Assembly: GCA_003013855.2 (NCBI GenBank)
Contig: PVNU02000922.1
Location: forward strand, 682,001-746,000
DNA: 64,000 nucleotides
Reading direction: 5' to 3'
DNA from: Liriodendron chinense
Taxonomy: Eukaryota > Streptophyta > Magnoliopsida > Magnoliales > Magnoliaceae
In this document: positions 32,140 through 43,062 of the stretch, in pieces
Position numbering within the stretch: position 1 is the first letter of the stretch
How the letters are laid out: each line of letters starts with the position of its first letter
Position numbers and translations under genes: made by a program
Notes under the pieces: model-generated
Seen by the model: the letters and a program-made list of their open reading frames with translations, nothing else
Database searches by the model: none
What the model was told of the DNA's origin: nothing

Positions 32140-32878
32140 AGATGGGAAGGGTATCCAATTCCCCCACGACGATGCGGTCGTCGTAACTCTCAGGATCACC
32201 AACTTTAAGACACACATGATCATGTTGGACATAGGAAGCTCTGCGGATGTCCTATATACATCAACCTTTAGCACCATGAATATGCCCCGAACCCGACTCA
32301 AGCCAGTTCAAACCGCACTGATTGGGTTCGCGAGCGAGACAGTCGAGCTAGAAGTATGTATTGACCTTCCGGTCATCTTTGGAGAAACCCCAAACCGCAT
32401 TAATATGATGATAAACTTCTTGATTGTGGATAAGTCATCAAGCTATAACGCCATCCTCATTCGACCATCCATGGCAGAACTCAGAGCATCTATCTTCTCG
32501 TTATATTTATGCATGAAGTTCCCGACCCCCGAAGAAGTCGGAATAGTCCAAGGGAGCCAGCCAGTTGCCAGAGCATGCTACGAAACCGTGCTCAGAAAAG
32601 AAAAAGGGAAGACAATCGGTACAATTGCAGCAATAACACTTTGGCTCAAAAGAATAAAACAAGAAAGAGTAATGACTCTGGACCCAAGAGAGAGCGACTC
32701 GAAAAGCGGTTCGCTAGCAGAAGATTTGGTTCTGGTGGCATTGTCTATTAAGGATCCCTCCAAACAAGTGTGGGTTGGGCCAGCACTTGACGTCGAAACC
32801 CTCGATCAAGATGTCTTCACGTGGTCACACAAAAATATGCTAGGTATCGATCCAGATACTGCAGTCCACAGGCTATAG
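32140..32878 (+). pseudogene. Tat-type aspartic protease region
   Basis: A 220-residue open frame (from 32216) begins MIMLDIGSSADVLYTSTFSTMNMPRTRLKPVQTALIGFASETVELEVCIDLPV. The catalytic triplet normally D-T/N-G is D-I-G here. It ends WSHKNMLGIDPDTAVHRL, the linker that leads into RT, and is followed by a stop. The upstream FSEEDGKGIQFPHDDAVVVTLRI segment is also recognisable. Confidence 0.85.
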
Positions 32879-32879
32879 A

Positions 32880-33802
32880 TGGACCTGAAATTCAAACCCA
32901 TTCACCAACGACGCCGCGCGGTAAATCAAGAAAGACAAGAAGCAGCGAAAGAAGAGGTAAACAAACTCCTGAAAGAATGATTCATTGTGGAAGCAACATA
33001 CCCGGAATGAGTGGCCAATGTGATGCTCGTTAAAAAATCAAATGGGAAGTGGCGAATGTGCGTTGATTATACTGATTTGAATAAAGCATGTCTGAAGGAT
33101 AGCTTCCCAACACCTAGAATTGACCAAGTGGTCGACGCCATGGTAGGGCATAAGCTCCTCAGCTTCATGGACGCATACTCGGGCTATAATCAGATCACCA
33201 TGCACTCACCTAACATGGATAAAAATTCCTTCATCACTAACCGAGGACTCTATTGTTACAAGGTAATGCCCTTTTGCCTGAAGAACATAGGTGCTACCTA
33301 CCAGCGTCTCGTCAACAAGATTTTTGCTGAACAGATTGGGAAGACAATGGAAGTGTATGTCGACGACATACTAGTGAAGAGCATACAGGAAGAAGATCAT
33401 CTGATTAATCTTCTGAAAACCTTCCAGATACTCCAGCAGCACCAGATGAAATTAAACCCAACAAAATGCACCTTCGGAGTTTCTTCAGGAAAATTCCTCG
33501 GCATTATGGTCGTTAGAAGGGGGATAAAGGCGAATCCCGAAAAAATCCAAGCAATCATCTATATGAAGGCATCAAAATTTTTTCGTGATATTCAAAGGCT
33601 TGTCGGAAGGGTAGCCTCACTTAGTAGATTCATCTCCCAAGCAAGTGACAAATGTCTGCCCTTCTTCAAATTACTAAAAGGATTAACGAAAACGATGCAA
33701 TGGACCGAGGAATGCGAGCAAGCATTCGGCCAGCTCAAAGAGTACATGAGCAATCCTCCCATACTATCAAAACCTATTCTCGGTGAGAATCTATTTCTTT
33801 AA
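32880..33802 (+). pseudogene. Tat-type reverse transcriptase
   Basis: The longest frame (33011-33802) reads ANVMLVKKSNGKWRMCVDYTDLNKACLKDSFPTPRIDQVVDAMVGHKLLSFMDAYSGYNQI... with the catalytic YVDD at about 33356-33367 intact, then the FLGIMV thumb region. The N-terminal part before 33011 has two stops. Leu-to-Phe and Gly changes (PFCLKNIGATYQRLV) show decay, but the polymerase core is nearly continuous. Confidence 0.92.
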
Positions 33803-34044
33803 TCGTCACCTCCCTCATCGCAATAAGCGCCACACTCATGAGAGAGGAGGATAAAATTCAGAAACTAGTGTATTACGTCAGCAGGGTAATGGTCGATGTA
33901 GGAACTCGCTACCCCACTATCGAGAAGCTCCCTTGGCACTTATTACATCTGTTAGGACGTTATGCTCGTACTTCTAGGCGCACACAATCATGGTTCCTAC
34001 GGACCAACCACTACGACAAGTACTACAAAATCCGGGTACGTCAG
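33803..34044 (+). pseudogene. Tat-type RNase H (first domain), left part
   Basis: The sequence reads MREEDKIQKLVYYVSRVMVDVGTRYPTIEKLPWHLL, then, with shifts, the equivalent of DQPLRQVLQNPGT. It stops at the inserted solo LTR and continues at 35547 with SGRLAKWAVEFSEHDVHF. Confidence 0.85.
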
Positions 34045-34269
34045 TGTAGACACCCCACCTTCGGCTACACTGTTGGTAGAGAAAGCTGGATAAATGGAGG
34101 ACCATACCCCCAAATCCCAAGTCCAACCTCAGTCAAACTCACCCTTGTAAGCCCCATTCCATAGCCCAGTTCAAGCCTGAACCCAGTCAACCCAGTCCTA
34201 AACACCACCCTGAATAACCCCCCATAAGAAAAGCCAGTCAAAAAATCCAAAAAAAAAGTCAAACTCACT

Positions 34270-34382
34270 GAGTCAACCCGCTGAGTCAACCCGCTGAGTC
34301 AAAACACCGAGTCAACCCGTCGAGTCAAATCACCGAGTCGACCCGCTGAGTCAACTCACTGAGTCGACCCAGCGAGTCAAAC
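34270..34382 (+). promoter_or_regulatory. Array of 13-bp GAGTCA repeats in solo-LTR U3 (9 copies)
   Basis: This is the same 13-bp unit as at 6747, with TGAGTCA cores, 110 bp before TATAAATA (34493-34500). The hairpin at 34435-34459 lies between the array and the TATA box. Confidence 0.6.
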
Positions 34383-34434
34383 AGCAGCCCCGAGGAAGCA
34401 ACCGTACATCGCTGGAAACCGAGGAGCGGCCGTA

Positions 34435-34459
34435 CGGGCGGCCCATAGCAGGCCGCCCG
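34435..34459 (+). promoter_or_regulatory. GC hairpin upstream of solo-LTR TATA box
   Basis: Arms CGGGCGGCC and GGCCGCCCG enclose the loop CATAGCA. Compared with the copy at 6936, one pair is C-G instead of T-A, with both sides changed. Confidence 0.6.
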
Positions 34460-35546
34460 GAATAAATTACGCGGAATGCCACTGCCCGCTGTTATAAATA
34501 CCCCCCTCCCCTTCTCATTTCATCATCCCTTCGAGTCCAGAGAAAGCCCATCCGTTTGAAGTGCCTTTCTCCACCCCTTAGCCCATTTTCCCACCAAGGA
34601 GAGCCCGAGTGAGGAGAGCCTAGCCCTGGTCCAGCCCAGCCTGACCACTGGTCCAAGCCTCTCAAGCCACCCAAGTCTTAACCCAGCCACTCGAAGCCAA
34701 CCCTTGCGACACCTCCGTCCATCCAGCTACTCTTTTCCAGCATCATCTCATTTGCATCTAGCATAAGTGCAACATTAACTCTTCTTCCAACCCCCCTGCT
34801 TCACCATAAAGCACCTTGATTATTCAAGCACACTGCATGTCTTTATATTAAGCACCTGTCAGTTCGAGCGTATGCTCTGGGCTTGCCCGTTGTTGGAACC
34901 TGCCCATCAGAAACTCTTACTGTTCAGACCTGCATTCACATACATATCACTATAAGCACTTTGAATATTCAAGCACACAGCATGCATCATCTCGCATAAA
35001 GCACCTGTCAGTTCGAGCGTATGCTCTGGGCTTGCCCGTTGTTGGAACCTGCCCATCAGAAACTCTTACTGTTCAGACCCGCATTCATGCATCATGTCAT
35101 TATGAGAATGTACGAGGATTAAACTAGACTTTCAAGTATTCGATCGATTCTGTGAAGTAGAGACCGTACTTCGGTACGGGCAGTGTGTGGGGTGCTTAAC
35201 CTCTTCCCACCCTGTAACCGTGATCCCTTACCTTGAATCTCTGGCCACCAATCAACAGGAGTCATTTTAGAGGAAGGAATCTTCGGATTCCCTTCTCTAA
35301 CGTTTCTACGGGGTTTAGCCGACTGTAGATTCGAAGTAACTGGCTAGTGGCGACTCTGGTCTTTTATAAATTCATTTAAACACATCCAGCTTAACACGAC
35401 AACCAAACAAAGCCCTCGAGAACGAGGCAAGCCAGTGGCACAGACGGCGATTTCGCACTCACGCATCCTCCTATCCTTCTTTTCCCGAAAGGGGAAGGGA
35501 CGAGAAAAACGTCGTGTGGGAGCGCGGAAAACGGCGAGGGTCCACA

Positions 35547-36400
35547 GTCAGGAAGACTCGCCAAGTGGGCCGTTGAATTCAGCGAACACGACGTCCATTT
35601 TTGTCCTTGGATATCAATCAAAAGACAGGCTGCTGCAAACTTCATAGAAGAATTTACCAATTTAGAACCGATCAAAGTTTCTGAGCAGGACGAGGCCACA
35701 AAACCAATCTAGGTTTCTGAGCCCCTCGCCACGCCTGGTTCATCTGCTAATCGCCCGCAGTGGACGCTTTACGTCGACGGATCAACATCAGGACAAGGGA
35801 GTGGGGCCGGCATCGTTCTGGTCTCTCCTGACGGCTGCAAATTGAAATGCGCTCTCCTTTTTTATTTCCCTGTAACTAACAATGAAGTGGAGTACGAAGC
35901 ACTCCTCGCCAAGCTACGAATGGCCAAATCAATGGGAGTGGGAAATCTGCGAGTTCACAGTGACTCACAGCTCGTCGTGAATTAAATTTCTGAGGAGTAT
36001 GAGGTTAAAGACAAAAAAATGATATTATATAGAGAATGGGCCCGAACTTTACTAGAGGAGTTCGAGGAATATGAACTCCTACAAATCCCAAGAGATCAAA
36101 ACCACATGGCTGATACTTTGGCCCGATTAGGAGCATCCTCAAAGAGTAACATCTGTCGAATGATTCCAATAGAACATCTCTCCAAGCCGAGAGTCACTCA
36201 AAAGCAGGCTACTAAGGTACTCGAGATTGATCAGACCCCATGCTGGATGAATCCGATCATCCATTATCTTAAGGAGGGACGGCTCCCAGACGACAAGAAA
36301 GCTGCCAGGAAATTGAAATTATGTGCCCCCAAGTACTTTTTGGAGGATAGTGTCCTCTACAGGAGAGGTATTCACTTTTGCACTTACGTTGCATCAGACT
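35547..36400 (+). pseudogene. Tat-type RNase H (rest of first) and second, archaeal-type RNase H
   Basis: The remainder of the first RNase H/connection is followed by a second RNase H: PQWTLYVDGSTSGQGSGAGIVLVSPDG (near 35755), NNEVEYEALLAKLRMA, LRVHSDSQLVVN, then a TAA, and QIPRDQNHMADTLARLGA (36085-36140). The acidic residues of the active site (D in VDGS, E in VEYEAL, D in HSDSQ, D in HMADTLA) are kept. A second RNase H between RT/RNH and integrase is a hallmark of the Tat lineage. Ordinary Ty3 elements lack it. Confidence 0.9.
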
Positions 36401-37480
36401 AGAAGAAGCCAACTACGTTTTAAAGGAAATTAATGAAGGAATCTGTGGAAATCATCTCGCTGGCCGCTCAATGGCATATAAAGCGATACGTCATGGCTAC
36501 TACTGGCCTACCATGAAGGCTGACGGTGAAAAATATTTCAAATCATGCGACAAATGCCAAAGATTCGCCAAGATACCATAGAAGGCACCAGAGAATTTTA
36601 CACCGATGGCAGGCCCGTGGTCGTTCGCACAATGGGGGATAGACATAATAGGGCCCCTCTCTCGCAGGAAGGGCCAACTCAGGTTTGCTATTGTGGCCGT
36701 GGATTATTTTACAAAATGGGCAGAAGCTAAGCCATTAGCATCCATTACCGATCAACAGGTCAAGAAATTCATCCTGGAAAACATCGTGTGCAGATTCGGT
36801 ATCCCCCACACAATCATCACAGATAACGGACAACAATTCTGCAACAGAAAAATCAAGGATCTCTGTGATGAACTAAAAATTCGACACATGCCGACCGCTC
36901 CATACCACTCGCAGGCCAACGAGCAGGTAGAGGCCATCAATAAAATGATCAAACATCATCTGAAGACCAAGCTAGAAGAGCATAAGGGAGACTGGCCAGA
37001 ACTCATGACCGAAGTCTTGTGGGCATACCGAATCACTGTTCGCACATCAACTGGGGAGACCTCGTTCTCCCTAACATATGGGACCAAGGCCATAGTCCCA
37101 ATAGAGATCGAGATGTCATCGCATCGCGCAGCTCACTACGACTAGGAAAGGGATAAAGGCGTTATGAATCTCCAACTCGACCTATTGGAGGAATGGAGAA
37201 GCAATGCGTAGCTGCAACTTGCGAAATATCAACAAAAGGTCGCCCGGTATTCAACTCGTGCGTCAAGCACCGACTGCTCCTCGTAGGCGACCTTGTCCTC
37301 TGATGGAAAATATCGAACAGTGCTTGGGACCCAGGCTCCTAAGTGTTCGGTCCCAACTGGGAAGGCCCGTACAAAATAACGAAGATGATAAAGCCTGACA
37401 CTTACAACTTGGAGGATATGGAAGGAAAAACACTACGCCGACCGTGGAATATGATTAATCTACGGAAATACTACCAGTAA
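36401..37480 (+). pseudogene. Tat-type integrase and pol C-terminus
   Basis: The zinc-binding part (ICGNHLAGRSMAYKAIRHGYYWPTM...CDKCQRFAKIP) ends in a TAG. The catalytic core follows: WGIDIIGPLSRRKGQLRFAIVAVDYFTKWAEAKPL, ITDNGQQF, then AYHSQANEQVEAINKMIKHHL-type sequence, so the D, D and E positions are present. The C-terminal part is broken by stops but recognisable (ITKMIKPDTYNLEDMEGKTLRRPWNMINLRKYYQ, stop at 37480). The core is nearly open from 36606 to 37145. Confidence 0.92.
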
Positions 37481-37818
37481 GGAGATCCAGTTTTGAACGA
37501 CTATGTAATAAGGTTTCTTTCAACATTTTCTTGAGCTAAAGTCAAATAAAACATAGAAATTCTGATTCAACTGATTGCACTTACGATATTCTACTTGCGA
37601 TATTCTACTTATGGTTACTAAACTAATGGCCAAGGCCACTTAGAACATGAATGCCCACACACGTGGGCATGTCATTAATGTTCAGTTGGTAGCACATGCT
37701 ACCCAAGCGAGGGACAAGGCCGATCGGAGCATCCCCTAACTGAATAATACATGTGAACATACACTAATACGACTGTCCAACCAAAGAATGAAAAATTCAA
37801 AACATTCAACATTTCCAT
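37481..37818. mobile_element. Spacer between pol and the antisense ORF
   Basis: I see no coding sequence. It contains 'gatattctacttgcgatattctac' as a short direct repeat near 37588 and 'tgcccacacacgtgggca' as a hairpin near 37651. It belongs to the plus-strand Tat element by position. Confidence 0.45.
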
Positions 37819-38800
37819 TCATGGAAGAACGGTTATAGAAGGATCGGTTACATCGACAAGAGGAGTCTCCAAGGGGACGGAAGGTCGAACGGTCGGCTCG
37901 TCAATTTCCTGAATAATCGCCTGAAGAATGTCCGAAGACTGACCACCACTGGACACTTCAATTCGCCCCTCAGGGAAATCATCGCCAGTTTCGGTCATGG
38001 CCTCGATTACGGTCAGGGCCCCATCCTTGTTGGGCGAGCTGCATCTCCAACTCTCTAAATCTCGACAAGTCCAACTTCGGATAAAGACGCCCAATTACTT
38101 CCAGCGTCCGATCCCGACCGTTCTGATAGTCAGCAAGCCTCTCCCTAGTATACTCTTCCAATTCATGGAAGTTGTCAACCGCCTTAGCTTGCACCTTCAA
38201 CATATCCCGTCTCAAAGCGACATTCTTGCCTTTCTCAACTTCCAGTTGAGAAACGACCCCTGTCAGTTGAAACTCAGATGCCTTCCTCTCCTTCTCCCTC
38301 TTTGATCTCTCTACCTTCAGTCCCTCCACCGTAGCAGTTGGTTGAGACTGGATTTTTAAAATGTTCATCTCCAAACCCTCGTAGGACGTCTGATAGCTCT
38401 ACGTGGTCTTTATTGATTGACTGAGGCTCCCTTCCATCTCTGAGATCCGAGCCTCCCTCACCTCCCTTAATCTCTCTTTCTCTCTCTCTCCCGGAGACTG
38501 ACCTCTACCTCTTCCAATCTCTTCTCAGCATCCAACAGCTGGGCATCTTTCCGGGCAATAAATTCCTGGGCATCGTAAATGTCGACACGGGTCTTCAACA
38601 CCCCGTCGAGACTCTGGATAATCCTCATTACCGACCAATCAATAGCATTCTCTGGAGAAAGTTGGTCTACGACATCCAAACAGTTGGACTCGACTTTTTC
38701 GAAGAGAAATGAACATATCCGGAACAAATGGTACAGAACAATGTACGGCTCCGTGCCGCCTGGGGCAGGAGCAATAAGAAGTCTACCCGATTTTAATCAC
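37819..38800 (-). pseudogene. Antisense coiled-coil ORF of the plus-strand Tat element, truncated
   Basis: On the minus strand the sequence reads, across three frames, GRLLIAPAPGGTEPYIVLYHLF... QLSPENAIDWSVMRIIQSLDGVLKTRVDIYDAQEFIARKDAQLLDAEKRLEEVEVSLRERER, then MNILKIQSQPTATVEGLKVERSKREKERKASEFQLTGVVSQLEVEKGKNVALRRDML... ERLADYQNGRDRTLEVIGRLYPKLDLSRF, then an acidic tail ending at 37819. Long Glu/Lys/Leu heptad-like stretches predict a coiled coil. Its place directly after pol, on the opposite strand, fits the antisense ORF known in Tat/Retand-like elements. The N-terminal half is missing because the element ends at the junction near 38800. Function unknown. Confidence 0.7.
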
Positions 38801-39560
38801 CATTTACCTTTCTGCGGTGAACGCTCGTCGACGTTAATGAATAGGTTTATACTTCGGATCAACATTCAGACGGTGGACTACAACGTTGGGGTCGATGCCT
38901 GGCATATCTCTGTGAGACTAGGAAAATACATCTTGATATTCGGTCAGAAAATGAGCCAGATTTACTCGAAAGACATCGCTTAAAGAGGATCCGATGTAAA
39001 CCTTCTTGGAAGAATCATCTTTGGATAAGGCGATTTCGACTATTTCCTCCCCCGGGGTGCCTGATTGATGAGCGTTCTCTCTTGGGTCCAACGTTGTAGC
39101 TATCGAGCGATTCGCTAAGTCTCCTGTAATCGTCATAATAGGGGCTGCTTGGGCATTCTTTCGATCTTGTACGGTGATTTCGTAGCATGCTTGAGCTTTT
39201 TTCTGGTTTCCTCGTACTACCTCGACTTCGTTTAGAGTAGGAAATTTGATGCACAGGTATAAGGGGTGAAAGCTGCCCCTATTTTGGTGAGCGAGGGTCG
39301 ACCCAAAATGGCGTTGTACACTGATCTTCGATCCACCACGAGGAAATTAACGAAGATTGTGGTTTTGGCTGGACTTTCTCCGAAGGTGACAGGAAGGTCG
39401 ATGCTTCCTTCTGGTGCTACGACTTCGCCCCCGAAACCGACTAGGGGAGTGGAGATAGTTTGAGTAAACTTCTAGCAAGTGACATTTTGTTGAAAGCTTC
39501 TAAGTAAAGAACATCAGCGGAGCTACCTGTATCCAATATAATATGATGAGTTAAATAGTT
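38801..39560 (-). pseudogene. Minus-strand Tat relic: protease and start of RT
   Basis: On the minus strand ILDTGSSADVLYLEAFNKMSLARSLL (near 39478-39545) is the protease active site, with D-T-G intact. Then YLCIKFPTLNEVEVVRGNQKKAQACYEITVQDRK, and LAHFLTEYQDVFS, a stop, SHRDMPGIDPNVVVHRLNVDPKYKPIH, a stop, RRRAFTAER. The sequence stops there, so RT, RNase H and integrase are missing, and the neighbouring element's antisense ORF begins at once. Confidence 0.85.
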
Positions 39561-39950
39561 TGATACCTTTAACACGACCACAATGGAGTCCTCGTGAGGG
39601 AAATGAATCCCTTCAGCATCTTCAAGAGAAAATAGATCCGATAATGGCTAGGATTTGATATATCGGATGATTTTTTCAGCCAATAAATATGTTGAGGCTT
39701 TTGGGATGCCTTACGAGCATATGCTTTTCTTGACGCTTGAGAATCTCCCCCGCAAGCTGGACCTCCAGCAATGGTCCGGATCTCACCAGTGGGATCCGTA
39801 TCTTCTTGTGGAGGATGATGTTGATGTGACTCTTTCCTTCGTGACGTGCCATCAATTCTTTTAGATGACCGATTCTGTCGCACAACGTAATCCTGGAGAT
39901 GGCCCTTTTGAATAAGAGCTTCAATGTGATCTTTCAAAGATATATAATCT
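39560..39950 (-). pseudogene. Minus-strand Tat relic: gag-protease linker
   Basis: A short frame reads KDHIEALIQKGHLQDYVVRQNRSSKRIDGTSRRKESHQHHPP, with a frame change near 39700. This is the usual basic linker after the zinc finger in Tat elements (compare SLKDEIESLICRGHLKSYI in the plus-strand copy). Confidence 0.7.
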
Positions 39951-41305
39951 TAGGTGTTGTGCCCATGATCTTTGTGGAAATAGCAGAACTTTCTCTTGTC
40001 TCTTTTTTCGGGATCGGACTTGATCCTTGGAGGCCACTTCACAAAAGATTTATGGTTAATCTCCATTAATACTTTTTTCACGAGATTGATTGAGGGGTGT
40101 ATAGTTATGATATTTACCGGGATAAGGCTTCTTAAGGGAACGATCCCACCGATTACGTCGATATTTCCTATCAGAGGGAGAGATCTCCTCAGACTTACGT
40201 TTCTTTCCTTGTATACCATGACGTGTTAATGCAACTTCTTCTGCATTAATATATTTTTGGGCCTTGGCTTGGAATTCAGTCATGGTTTTAGGAGGCTTTT
40301 ATCTAGGGCAAACCGGAATTTCTCGCTGGTGATTCCTGCTATAAGGGCAGTGAGGCCTTTGTCTTCAGTATAACCTTCAGTCTAGACGGCTTCTGCAGTG
40401 AACCGAACTGTGAACTCCTTAATTGTTTCCCCATGTTGTTGTTTTAGATCAGTTAAATGAGATGCCGGCTTTTTAATACGAATGCTTCTCATGAACTGAG
40501 AGAGGAAGAGATCCGATAATTGAGAGAAGGATTTTATAGATCGAGGTTTTAAGCCTCGAAACCATGTACGTGCTGCATCCTTTAGAGTTAAGGAAAAAGC
40601 CCTACATATAATTTCTGAACCATATCCTTTTAGCTCCATGAGAAACCTATAGGTCTTCAGATGTTCGAGAGGGTTGTCGATACCTGTATACGGGACGATG
40701 TTAGGCATTCGGTATTTTCTAGGTAGAGGAACATCCATAACCTCGCGAGTGAAGGGAGGTTCAGATCGGTGGATTGATGCTAAAGTAACAGGTGGAAGGT
40801 TAGACCGATACCGTTGCTCTATATCGGCGAAGCGATCTTCGATTCTCTTGAGATCTCCTTCCCAAGGTAAAGTATAACTAGAGGTTTCAACGGTGGATCC
40901 CTAAGATCATTGTTGCCATGAGGTACTGGAGTGTATAGATTGTGGAGGAGGTACCAAAACTTGATTGCCAAGTGGTATTCGATTTGAAGGAGGATTTTGT
41001 TGCGTTCGTGGCTCACCTGCAGAATGTTTGGAGGCAACTGGTACAGATCGCAGTGGCGGCCCTTCTGGAAGTTGTTGTGGCTCAGGGAAATGCTGATCAA
41101 ACCGATTAGATAAAGTTTGAAGCCCGGCTTTGAGGGTAAGGAGCGTGTCTCCGACGAAGCGCATAATGTCATCGTGACCGCCAGATACATCGTGAAAAGG
41201 GTTCTGTGACGGCAGGTTGGACTCTATCGGAAGAATGCCAGTGGATGTGGTTTGAGGGAGATTGGATGCTGGTTCAGGGACATCAGGCGGAGGTAACATT
41301 TGCAT
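39950..41305 (-). pseudogene. Minus-strand Tat relic: gag
   Basis: From ATG at 41305: MQMLPPPDVPEPASNLPQTTS... a proline-rich N-terminus to 40907. Then, after shifts, the gag core MDVPLPRKYRMPNIVPYTGIDNPLEHLKTYRFLMELKGYGSEIICRAFSLTLKDAARTWFRGLKPRSIKSFSQLSDLFLSQF (40382-40738), EFQAKAQKYINAEEVALTRHG, and a zinc-finger-like CYFHKDHGHNT whose last Cys is Tyr after a stop. About five disruptions. It is related to, but clearly diverged from, the plus-strand gag at 30277. Confidence 0.88.
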
Positions 41306-41385
41306 TGAAGTATGGATGAACCGTCTTTTTGGAAGGCATAGTGGGAGATAACGATCAGTGATGAGAATGGCTAATTCTTAAAGCA

Positions 41386-41404
41386 TTCCCACAGACGGCG
41401 CCAA
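41386..41404 (-). promoter_or_regulatory. PBS-like sequence of the minus-strand Tat relic
   Basis: The minus strand reads TTGGCGCCGTCTGTGGGAA, directly after an LTR end ...CGTAAACA. It is of the same general type as the PBS at 30218 but differs in the second half. Confidence 0.7.
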
Positions 41405-41406
41405 TC

Positions 41407-42110
41407 TGTTTACGTCTAATTTAGTAACAGGATCCTCCAGATGTTCACCTTCCTTCGAGTAAGCTTCCTTCCAAACCTGAAAGAATAAAGGAGAAAACTA
41501 ATAGTGGCCGGCGTTCAGCCGTTGGCCCTCCGAAGCTCAAGTTAGATGAGATATGGTAGTAAAGTAAAAGGTAGGATGTGGGCTTAGAGGTTGTGTACCT
41601 ATACCATTTATGGGACCATCTATTTATACAAATCCGGGTAATCTAATCTGTTACGCAAGCCGTTAAGATCAGTGCTGATTTTAGGGGACAAGATGCTTAT
41701 CCTGCTAATCCTTAGATGATATAACCGCTTTAGGTATCTAGCTAGTTATGTTCCTTGCTGAGATGCTGAGAAACCTCCACGATGTAGGACTGTGAGTGGA
41801 GATAAGCCAAGGCTGGCCTATTTGGGCTGTTGGTACTATGAGACGAGAGAGATTCTTAACGAATGACCAGCGACCAGGGCTGCTCACATGGGAATATGCT
41901 TTGTTTTATAAACAGGGAATAAGGCACGTGAATTACGGAGATGCCCCCATCCGATGACCAGCGACCAAGCCTGCTCGCATATTCGGAAGTGTATACCATA
42001 CTTTTATGATATGCGAGCTCGACCATAAGGGCTCGAGGGTTGAATGCTGGAGTCAAAAAGGTGCTTGTGGGTCTTGAGTCTTCTATATCTTTGACCACTG
42101 ATTTTATCCT
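41407..42110 (-). mobile_element. 5' LTR of the minus-strand Tat relic (outer end uncertain)
   Basis: The inner end is fixed by the PBS. TATAAATAG lies on the minus strand near 41621-41630, about 215 bp from that end. The interior has the duplicated phrase 'atgaccagcgaccag' near 41860 and 41955. The outer boundary between 42090 and 42140 is not clear. No second copy is present. Confidence 0.6.
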
Positions 42111-42361
42111 ATAACCATGCCATCAATACCAATCATGACAAATCAAAACTACCCAAATTGCAAAATCCATAGAAATTCAAGATATCTTAAATAAAATCAT
42201 CAAATTGTGGCAAAAAATAAAAATAAAACTCACTTTACAGTCAACAGACCCAACTTGAGAAAGATAAAATAGAAGAGGATTTGACATCCAAGAATAGAGA
42301 ATTTACAGCGTTTCCTCAAGAACACGTTATTGTAATCTCCTTCTCCTCTTGCTTTTGCTCT

Positions 42362-42754
42362 TTAGCTATTTGATGAAATGGCATAACGAAAAAACTCGCT
42401 TGGGTCGGGAGTCACATCATCGATCTGACCCAAAACCTCTTCACTCTTAACAGCTTCTTCTTTGATCTCATAAAGACCTGAATCCACCAAGAACTTCATT
42501 ACAAAAAAATCACAAAAATTAGAGGAAAAAAAATAATACAAGGCAAACCGAAAATCTAACAAACATTAAAAAAATCTAAATAACAAGTCTTCTCTAACTC
42601 CAAGCTCCTTTGAAGATCTGCTTCTGACAGTCCTACAATAAAGGTCGACTTTGTCATGCCGTACTGCTTTGTAGCAGGCACCGACGAACCGCTGAATCAT
42701 CAAAACTCGCCCCTCCACACCCAAAAGAACAGTAAAAGCCATAAGGAAAATCAA
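42362..42754 (-). other. Unidentified gene-like segment, minus strand
   Basis: Two open stretches on the minus strand look coding: MAFTVLLGVEGRVLMIQRFVGACYKAVRHDKVDLYCRTVRSRSSKELGVREDLLF (42566-42754) and, after an intron-like T-rich gap, MKFLVDSGLYEIKEEAVKSEEVLGQIDDVTPDPSEFFRYAISSNS with a stop at 42362. Upstream, 42755-43060 resembles a plant 5' leader (ctctactcatcttcttcatcc, then aaaccctagctaccctagc on the minus strand). I do not recognise the product. It could be a small cellular gene, a captured fragment or a chance ORF pair. Its promoter side is cut by the TG...CA element inserted at 43063. Confidence 0.35.
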
Positions 42755-43062
42755 AGAGATTTTATCCGCTTTCTGGCCCTATAGTCAAATTGAATCAAAA
42801 GCATAGAGCAATTTTAGATAAAAGATCCCCAAAGAGTCAGAGCAATTCCGAGATGAAATCATACGACTTTGATGTTGTTCGGCCAAAAATCAGACAGAAT
42901 ATCCCATCGAGGAGACAAGATGTGGAAATCTATGAGTTCAATTTAAGGGAGATGGAGCTAGCGTGAAGCTAGGGTAGCTAGGGTTTCTGTGGAGGACTTT
43001 CTACAGATCTAAGGCTTGGGATGAAGAAGATGAGTAGAGAAAGGAAGGGAGAAGAGGATTAG

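Larger units (their letters stand above)
34045..35546 (+). mobile_element. Solo LTR (family L1487) with 5-bp TSD GTCAG
   Basis: A complete LTR (TGTAGACACC...GGTCCACA, 1502 bp) is flanked by GTCAG at 34040-34044 and 35547-35551, and its removal rejoins the RNase H reading frame. There is no internal element sequence, so it is a solo LTR, presumably left by recombination between two LTRs. It matches 6534-8020 along its whole length. Differences include nine rather than eleven 13-bp units and small indels in the 146 to 149-bp internal duplication (copies at 34852 and 35001). Confidence 0.96.
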
